DNA of 64,000 nucleotides from Actinobacillus vicugnae (GTDB lineage Bacteria > Pseudomonadota > Gammaproteobacteria > Enterobacterales > Pasteurellaceae). The stretch covers positions 112,101 to 176,100 of the forward strand of contig NZ_CABFJY010000033.1 of NCBI RefSeq assembly GCF_901687125.1, written 5' to 3'. Position 1 is the first letter of the stretch. Each line of letters opens with the position of its first letter. Both the position numbers and the translations under genes were made by a program. The notes beneath the pieces were generated by a model. That model ran no database searches. It was not told the DNA's origin and saw only the letters and a list, made by a program, of their open reading frames with translations. This document shows, one piece after another, positions 59,077 to 64,000 of this stretch.

Positions 59077-59412
59077 ATGAATTATATTGAATTAAACGAA
59101 CAAAAATATCCAACCGATGCATCTGGTTATTTAATCAATCTTTCTGATTGGTCAGAAGAACTTGCTATTGAAATTGCTAAACAAGAACAAATTACCCTCA
59201 CCAATGAACATTGGGAAATTATCGTTTTAGTACGAGCTTTCTACCAAGAATATAAAACTTCGCCTGCTATTCGTATGTTAGTAAAAGCCATGGCACAAAA
59301 ATTTGGTGAAGAGAAAGGAAATAGCCGTTATTTGCAACGTTTATTTCCTAATGGCCCCGCAAAACAAGCTACCAAAATCGCTGGTTTACCTAAACCCATA
59401 AAATGTTTATAA
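59077..59412 (+). CDS. tusE: Sulfur relay protein TusE (DsrC family)
   Basis: This 111-aa cytosolic protein receives persulfide sulfur from TusBCD and passes it to MnmA for 2-thiouridine at the tRNA wobble position. Family features include [32 protein letters not shown]-type [16 protein letters not shown], and the penultimate reactive Cys in PKPIKCL. It lacks the second conserved Cys of dissimilatory DsrC, as expected for TusE. Confidence 0.92.
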   Translation: MNYIELNEQKYPTDASGYLINLSDWSEELAIEIAKQEQITLTNEHWEIIVLVRAFYQEYKTSPAIRMLVKAMAQKFGEEKGNSRYLQRLFPNGPAKQATKIAGLPKPIKCL

Positions 59413-59420
59413 TCATAATT

Positions 59421-59441
59421 AATTGAGATTTATTCTCAATT
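59421..59441 (+). promoter_or_regulatory. Fur-like box upstream of yfeAB
   Basis: AATTGAGA and TCTCAATT are perfect 8-bp arms around TTTAT. The inner part matches the TGAGAATNATTCTCA Fur core at all but one fixed position. It lies 36 bp before the yfeA start. MntR-type control is also possible for this transporter class. Confidence 0.6.
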
Positions 59442-59476
59442 GACAAGATAAATATATTCATATTAAAGGAGAAACT

Positions 59477-60373
59477 ATGAAACTTTCATTTTTAAAACAA
59501 GCATTTGTTGTAGCATTAGGTATGACCGCTACACTCGCTATGGCAGCGCCATTTAAAGTAGTAACCACTTTTACCGTGATTCAAGATATTGCGCAAAATG
59601 TAGCGGGTGATAAAGCCGTTGTTGAATCAATCACCAAACCTGGCGCAGAAATTCATGATTATCAGCCTACTCCTAAAGATATTGCTAAAGCACAAAAAGC
59701 GGATCTGATCTTATGGAATGGCATGAATTTAGAACGTTGGTTTGAGCGTTTCTTTGAAAACGTAAAAGGTAAGCCTGCTGTTGTGGTAACAGAAGGTATT
59801 ACACCAATTGCGATTACGGAAGGCGAATACAAAAACTTACCAAATCCGCACGCTTGGATGTCATCCACTAATGCATTGCAATATATTGAAAATATTCGTG
59901 CTGCGTTAGTTAAATATGATCCAAAAAACGCTGAAAGCTATAATAAAAATGCCCAAGCTTACGCTGAAAAAGTGAAAGCAATTGCCGAACCACTACGCCA
60001 ACGTTTATCTGTTATCCCTGAAGCGCAACGCTGGTTAGTAACCAGTGAAGGAGCATTTAGTTACTTAGCGCAAGACTATCAATTGAAAGAGCTTTATTTA
60101 TGGGCGATTAACGCTGAAGAACAAGGCTCACCTCAACAAGTGAAAAAAGTTATTGATGGCGTAAAAGCAAATCATATTCCTGTCGTATTCAGCGAAAGTA
60201 CGGTTTCAGATAAACCAGCTAAACAAGTAGCAAAAGAAACAGGCGCATTATATGGTGGTGTATTATACGTTGATTCACTTTCAACGAAAGATGGAGCGGT
60301 TCCAACTTATTTAGATTTATTAAAAGTGACAATCAGCACAATTGTTGATGGTTTTGAAAAAAGTAAACAATAA
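59477..60373 (+). CDS. yfeA: Metal ABC transporter substrate-binding protein (YfeA/SitA-type, Mn/Fe)
   Basis: This 298-aa cluster A-I (ZnuA/SitA) binding protein has a cleaved signal peptide (ending AMAA). Likely metal ligands are His in [10 protein letters not shown] (about 67), His in NPHAWMS (about 131), Glu in TSEGAFSY (about 197) and Asp in ESTVSDKP (about 270). This His-His-Glu-Asp set is that of Mn/Fe SitA/YfeA/PsaA proteins, and there is no His-rich loop as in ZnuA. It is followed by the ATPase after 1 bp. Permease genes are not adjacent. Confidence 0.93.
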   Translation: MKLSFLKQAFVVALGMTATLAMAAPFKVVTTFTVIQDIAQNVAGDKAVVESITKPGAEIHDYQPTPKDIAKAQKADLILWNGMNLERWFERFFENVKGKPAVVVTEGITPIAITEGEYKNLPNPHAWMSSTNALQYIENIRAALVKYDPKNAESYNKNAQAYAEKVKAIAEPLRQRLSVIPEAQRWLVTSEGAFSYLAQDYQLKELYLWAINAEEQGSPQQVKKVIDGVKANHIPVVFSESTVSDKPAKQVAKETGALYGGVLYVDSLSTKDGAVPTYLDLLKVTISTIVDGFEKSKQ

Positions 60374-60374
60374 A

Positions 60375-61130
60375 ATGGCATTAACTCCAACCTCTATTTC
60401 CGTAGAAAAGCTAAGTGTCCGTTATAACAACGGGCATTTAGCCTTACATGACGTTTCTTTTCAACTTGAAAACGGCACCATTTGCGCCTTAATTGGGGTA
60501 AATGGTGGCGGTAAATCCACTTTATTTAAAAGTTTAATGGGATTAGTTAAACCTCAAACGGGTACTATTCAATTAAACCATATGCCTATTGCAAAAGCAC
60601 TTAAACAGAACTTAGTTTCTTATGTTCCACAGAGTGAAGATGTGGATTGGCAATTTCCTGTGTCGGTTTACGACGTAGTCATGATGGGACGTTATGGCTA
60701 TATGGGTTTTCTACGTCGCCCATCTGCTTTAGATAAGCAAAAAGTTATGCAAGCAATGGAACGTGTAGATATTCACCATTTACAAGATCGCCAAATTGGC
60801 GAACTTTCTGGCGGACAAAAAAAACGTGTTTTCCTCGCTCGAGCATTGGCACAAGAAAGCCAAATTATCTTATTGGACGAGCCATTTACAGGCGTTGATG
60901 TTAAAACTGAAAATGCGATCGTTGAATTGCTACAACAATTACGCAGTGAAGGCCATCTAATCTTGGTTTCTACTCACAATTTAAATAGCGTACCTAGCTT
61001 TTGCGATCAAGTATTGATGATAAATCGTACTTTGCTGGCGGCAGGAAAAACTAAGACTGCCTTTACCACTGAAAATTTAGAAAAAGTGTTTGGTGGCATT
61101 CTTCATTACTTAGCTAAAGATATGCGCTAA
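60375..61130 (+). CDS. yfeB: Metal ABC transporter ATP-binding protein (YfeB/SitB-type)
   Basis: This 251-aa ATPase has Walker [10 protein letters not shown] near residue 38, signature [16 protein letters not shown] near 145 and Walker [13 protein letters not shown] near 165. ATG 60375 ([15 protein letters not shown]) is chosen, 1 bp after yfeA stops; the longer frame overlaps yfeA. It would energise import with two permease subunits (YfeC/YfeD), neither of which follows; a terminator and apt come next. Confidence 0.94.
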   Translation: MALTPTSISVEKLSVRYNNGHLALHDVSFQLENGTICALIGVNGGGKSTLFKSLMGLVKPQTGTIQLNHMPIAKALKQNLVSYVPQSEDVDWQFPVSVYDVVMMGRYGYMGFLRRPSALDKQKVMQAMERVDIHHLQDRQIGELSGGQKKRVFLARALAQESQIILLDEPFTGVDVKTENAIVELLQQLRSEGHLILVSTHNLNSVPSFCDQVLMINRTLLAAGKTKTAFTTENLEKVFGGILHYLAKDMR

Positions 61131-61137
61131 CTCATTT

Positions 61138-61182
61138 AAAAAGACCGTAATCAGATTTTATCTATATCCAAGCGGTCTTTTT
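61138..61182 (+). terminator. Terminator after yfeAB (USS dyad)
   Basis: AAAAAGACCG and CGGTCTTTTT form a perfect 10-bp stem with a 25-base loop and T-run. The rest of the 245-bp gap to apt is AT-rich with further partial USS copies and no gene. Confidence 0.65.
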
Positions 61183-61375
61183 CTCTCTTTTTTGCAAAAA
61201 AATCACTAAAAATAACCGCTTATCTGCACATTTATCGCAAAAAATATAAGCTTATCGTATTCTTTTATTTGCGTATTTTTTAGAGAAATACGCTAGTTTG
61301 CTGAAATTTCCCTTGTAATTTTGCTCAATTTTGCTAAATTCCTCAGGTTATTTTGCTATTTTTTAAGGTCTAACA

Positions 61376-61915
61376 ATGAATCAATTAGATTTAATCAAAT
61401 CATCTATCAAATCTATTCCTGACTATCCCAAAGCAGGGATTATTTTCCGTGACATTACCTCATTATTAGAAGTGCCAGAAGCATTTAAAGCAACCGTCGA
61501 TGCAATCGTCGCTGAATTTAAAGATAAAGGCATCACAAAAGTAGTAGGCACAGAATCGCGTGGCTTTATTTTTGGCGCACCTGTTGCACTTGCATTAGGC
61601 GTGCCTTTCGTATTAGTTCGTAAACCGAAAAAATTACCACGTGAAGTGATTTCACAATCTTATTCTTTAGAATATGGTGAAGACACACTTGAAATTCACT
61701 TAGATTCAGTAAAAGAAAGTGACAACGTATTAGTTGTAGATGATCTACTTGCAACAGGTGGAACTATTGATGCAACTGCAAAATTGATTCGCCGCTTAGG
61801 TGGTAAAGTAGAACACGCAGCATTTGTCATTTGGTTACCAGATTTAGGCGGAAAAGAACGCCTAGAACAAGCAGGTATCAAATCATTCACATTAGTTGAA
61901 TTTGCTGGTCATTAA
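61376..61915 (+). CDS. apt: Adenine phosphoribosyltransferase
   Basis: This 179-aa purine-salvage enzyme makes AMP from adenine and PRPP. The PRPP motif [17 protein letters not shown] lies near residue 120, with [13 protein letters not shown] near 62 and [20 protein letters not shown] near 82. It lies upstream of dnaX, the conserved apt-dnaX order. It complements the two purine permeases and purA in this window. Confidence 0.97.
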   Translation: MNQLDLIKSSIKSIPDYPKAGIIFRDITSLLEVPEAFKATVDAIVAEFKDKGITKVVGTESRGFIFGAPVALALGVPFVLVRKPKKLPREVISQSYSLEYGEDTLEIHLDSVKESDNVLVVDDLLATGGTIDATAKLIRRLGGKVEHAAFVIWLPDLGGKERLEQAGIKSFTLVEFAGH

Positions 61916-61962
61916 TCATTTCTAAGGCGGATATTCACTATCCGCTCTACATTAGAGTCGCA

Positions 61963-64000
61963 ATGAGTTATCAAGTTTTAGCCCGTAAATGGCGTCCACA
62001 GCGTTTTTCAGAAGTTGTTGGACAACAGCACGTTTTATCTGCACTAGAAAATAGCTTGCGTGAAGGCAGGCTACATCACGCCTATCTATTTTCTGGCACT
62101 CGTGGTGTGGGTAAAACCTCAATTGCTCGCTTATTTGCAAAAGGCTTAAACTGCGAAACAGGCATCACCGCCACACCTTGCGGTGAATGTGCTAATTGTA
62201 AAGCGATCGAAGAAGGTCGCTTTATTGATCTGATTGAAATTGATGCGGCTTCTCGCACCAAAGTTGAAGATACTCGTGAGCTTTTGGATAATGTTCAATA
62301 CAAACCAACCGTTGGACGTTTCAAAGTGTATCTGATTGACGAAGTGCATATGCTCTCTCGCCATAGTTTTAACGCCCTACTGAAAACGCTGGAAGAACCA
62401 CCAGAGTACGTTAAATTCTTACTTGCAACGACAGATCCTCAAAAACTGCCGATAACAATTTTATCCCGCTGTATGCAATTCCATTTGCGTGCATTGGATC
62501 AGTCGCAGATCGCTCATCACCTTGAATATATCCTGAATCAGGAAAATATTCCCTACGAATCTAATGCTATTGAAAAACTAGCTAAAGCGGCGCAAGGTAG
62601 TATTCGTGATTCACTAAGTTTAACCGATCAAGCGATTGCGGTAAGCAATGCCAATATTAGTTTACCAATCGTACAACAAATGCTTGGCTTCATTGATGAT
62701 CATCAACCCGTCGAATTGGTGACTGCACTCGCACAAGCTGATGGCGAAAAAACAATGTCGGTAATCCAATCTGTGGCAGAAAAAGGCGTGGATTGGTCAC
62801 AATTTTTAGCCGATATTGCGCAAACATTACATCAAATTGCAATGCTCCAATTAGTAAAAAATAGTGAGCAAGAACAAACACAGCTTCACTTTTTAGCCAA
62901 ACACATTGCGCCTGAAGATGTACAATTTTTCTATCAATTAATACTAGCGGGCAAAAAAGAACTGGCGTTTGCACCTGAACAACGTGCAGGCGTAGAAATG
63001 ACGATTTTACGCGCACTGGCATTCCATCCAAAGCGAATTGAAGAAATCAATCGCCAGCCAACTACAACGACAACACCAGTAGTTGCAAGCGTTAGCACAC
63101 ACACGCCTCAACAAAATATTGAGCAATTAAAGACCCGTTTAACGCAAAATCATACGCCACAAGCGGCTAATTCTTCATCCAATCTTGCAATACATCCTGT
63201 TGCAAGAATGCCAGAAAATTCGACCGTTTCCCCACAAACATCGGCTCCAACTCAAAGCGCTGTTTCAGCATCGCCTGCATTAGCCGCCATGCAAGCTCGT
63301 AAGCAATTGCAACAAACTCAAGCACAGCTTTCACAAAACGAAAAAAAAAAGCCTGAGTTAGCTAAACCAACGCTATTGCCAACAAGCGGTCAAAGTTCTA
63401 CTAAAACGCCTAATTTACAAGAGCGTTTTATGAATTTAGCTACCGCGCAAAAAACACAAGCTAAAACTCAAACAACAACAGAGTCTGCCAAGCCTGTTAA
63501 TGATGAAGATTATCGTTGGACTTGGCTCAATCCAGAATTAGAAACACAAAATGAAAGTGCAAAGCCATCTGATATCAAGCAAGCCATCTTGCAAGAACGT
63601 ACGCCTGAATTGGTAGCAAAAACGATTGCGCTCTCTTGTGAACAAGATGAATGGTGTAATATCGTAAATGGGTTGAAACTTGGTGGTTTATCACGCCAAG
63701 TTGCGCTAAACAGTTATCTAGCAGAAAAACAAGGCGAGCAACTTAAATTGATCCTTAAACCGAATATGGCGCATTTAGATAATGCCGAATCTCGTCAAAG
63801 TTTAGCCACAGCATTGCAAGAAAAAGGCTTAAGCTATGAATTAAGCATTGGTGAAAGTAACGGGCACAAGACGCCACTTGAAATCCGCCGTGCTATTTTT
63901 GAGAATTTAACGCTTGAAGCAAAAAAAGCCTTAATGAACGATGAAAAATTAATGCTTTTACGCCAAACGTTTGAGGCGGAAATTGATGAAAGCACCATTC
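61963..64000 (+). CDS. dnaX: DNA polymerase III subunits tau and gamma (3' end beyond window)
   Basis: This is the clamp-loader ATPase of the replicative polymerase; 679 codons are visible and the frame is still open at the window edge. ATG 61963 gives MSYQVLARKWRPQRFSEVVGQ. Domain I has FSGTRGVGKTS near residue 45, a zinc module (four Cys in CETGITATPCGECANC), Walker B VYLIDEVHMLS, sensor-1 LLATTDPQKLP and sensor-2 GSIRDSLSLTDQA. A Pro/Ala/Gln/Thr-rich linker starts near residue 365. Within it, ten A followed by G at 63341-63351 is a likely slippage site. The tau C-terminal domain (DYRWTWLNPE onward) begins near residue 515. Confidence 0.95.
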   Translation, partial: MSYQVLARKWRPQRFSEVVGQQHVLSALENSLREGRLHHAYLFSGTRGVGKTSIARLFAKGLNCETGITATPCGECANCKAIEEGRFIDLIEIDAASRTKVEDTRELLDNVQYKPTVGRFKVYLIDEVHMLSRHSFNALLKTLEEPPEYVKFLLATTDPQKLPITILSRCMQFHLRALDQSQIAHHLEYILNQENIPYESNAIEKLAKAAQGSIRDSLSLTDQAIAVSNANISLPIVQQMLGFIDDHQPVELVTALAQADGEKTMSVIQSVAEKGVDWSQFLADIAQTLHQIAMLQLVKNSEQEQTQLHFLAKHIAPEDVQFFYQLILAGKKELAFAPEQRAGVEMTILRALAFHPKRIEEINRQPTTTTTPVVASVSTHTPQQNIEQLKTRLTQNHTPQAANSSSNLAIHPVARMPENSTVSPQTSAPTQSAVSASPALAAMQARKQLQQTQAQLSQNEKKKPELAKPTLLPTSGQSSTKTPNLQERFMNLATAQKTQAKTQTTTESAKPVNDEDYRWTWLNPELETQNESAKPSDIKQAILQERTPELVAKTIALSCEQDEWCNIVNGLKLGGLSRQVALNSYLAEKQGEQLKLILKPNMAHLDNAESRQSLATALQEKGLSYELSIGESNGHKTPLEIRRAIFENLTLEAKKALMNDEKLMLLRQTFEAEIDESTI
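63341..63356 (+). promoter_or_regulatory. dnaX slippage site for making gamma
   Basis: Frame zero reads GAA-AAA-AAA-AAG-CCT. A -1 shift on A-AAA-AAG gives GCC then TGA (63354-63356), so gamma would be 464 aa with one extra Ala. The opposite shift reaches TAG at 63359-63361. The A10 run could also act through RNA-polymerase slippage. Confidence 0.7.

Noticed and set aside
61131..61375. Small gene or tRNA in the yfeB-apt gap
   Set aside because: No cloverleaf, no ribosome site with an open frame, and no conserved protein was seen; only AT-rich DNA and USS-like strings.
63341..63351. A10 run as a sequencing error or frameshift mutation in dnaX
   Set aside because: Frame zero continues cleanly for over 210 codons to the window edge, and the tau C-terminal part is recognisable.

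Overview
The window is AT-rich, densely coding chromosomal DNA from a gammaproteobacterium of the family Pasteurellaceae. It carries at least 20 copies of the 9-mer ACAAGCGGT (or its complement), usually followed by C. This is the DNA-uptake signal of the Actinobacillus pleuropneumoniae / Mannheimia / Glaesserella branch, not the AAGTGCGGT form of Haemophilus influenzae. Gene content and order (hemCDXY, yajC-secD-secF, hflK-hflC, apt-dnaX) fit that family. I cannot name the species.

Layout. 1-13 kb: marC, an orphan OppA-like lipoprotein and mrp/apbC form a minus-strand operon. They are followed by ppiD, an NhaP-type antiporter, rpsO, a DUF808 protein and the hemCDXY haem operon. 13-16 kb: adhE, with a perfect FNR site upstream. 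16-23 kb: a complete tripartite ABC exporter (membrane fusion protein, double-ATPase/permease fusion, permease, outer-membrane factor), divergent from a TetR-family regulator. 23-25.7 kb: tcdA and uup. 25.7-33.7 kb: an accessory block between uup and gyrA holding a type I (IC-like) restriction-modification system, hsdM-rhuM-hsdS-[RAYT]-hsdR. The block contains ten REP palindromes with GTAG heads and a REP-associated tyrosine transposase. 33.7-45 kb: gyrA, ubiG, ytfJ, yajC-secDF, two overlapping ferritin genes, a purine permease, maf and an AhpD-like protein. 45.3-45.8 kb: a gene-poor stretch holding a decayed SnoaL-like gene. 45.8-55 kb: GNAT, thiI, purA, hflKC, trxA, a xanthine/uracil-type permease and uvrC. 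55-64 kb: a TonB-dependent receptor, pgsA, a YccA/Bax-inhibitor protein, tusE, a metal-uptake pair yfeA-yfeB without its permease, apt, and dnaX, which runs off the right edge.

Regulatory links visible in the DNA: near-identical 16-bp PurR operators precede both nucleobase permeases. Fur-like boxes precede the ferritins, the TonB receptor and yfeAB, forming a small iron/manganese regulon. An FNR site precedes adhE. dnaX has a run of ten A with close stops in both other frames, the expected arrangement for making gamma as well as tau.

The most unusual region is the hsd locus. A REP pair is read in frame inside hsdS between its two DNA-recognition halves. hsdS also has a 12-bp tandem repeat in the spacer helix. 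A short segment carrying the hsdS ribosome-binding site and start codon recurs beside several REPs, including just upstream of the transposase. This suggests that REP/RAYT activity has been remodelling a restriction specificity gene.
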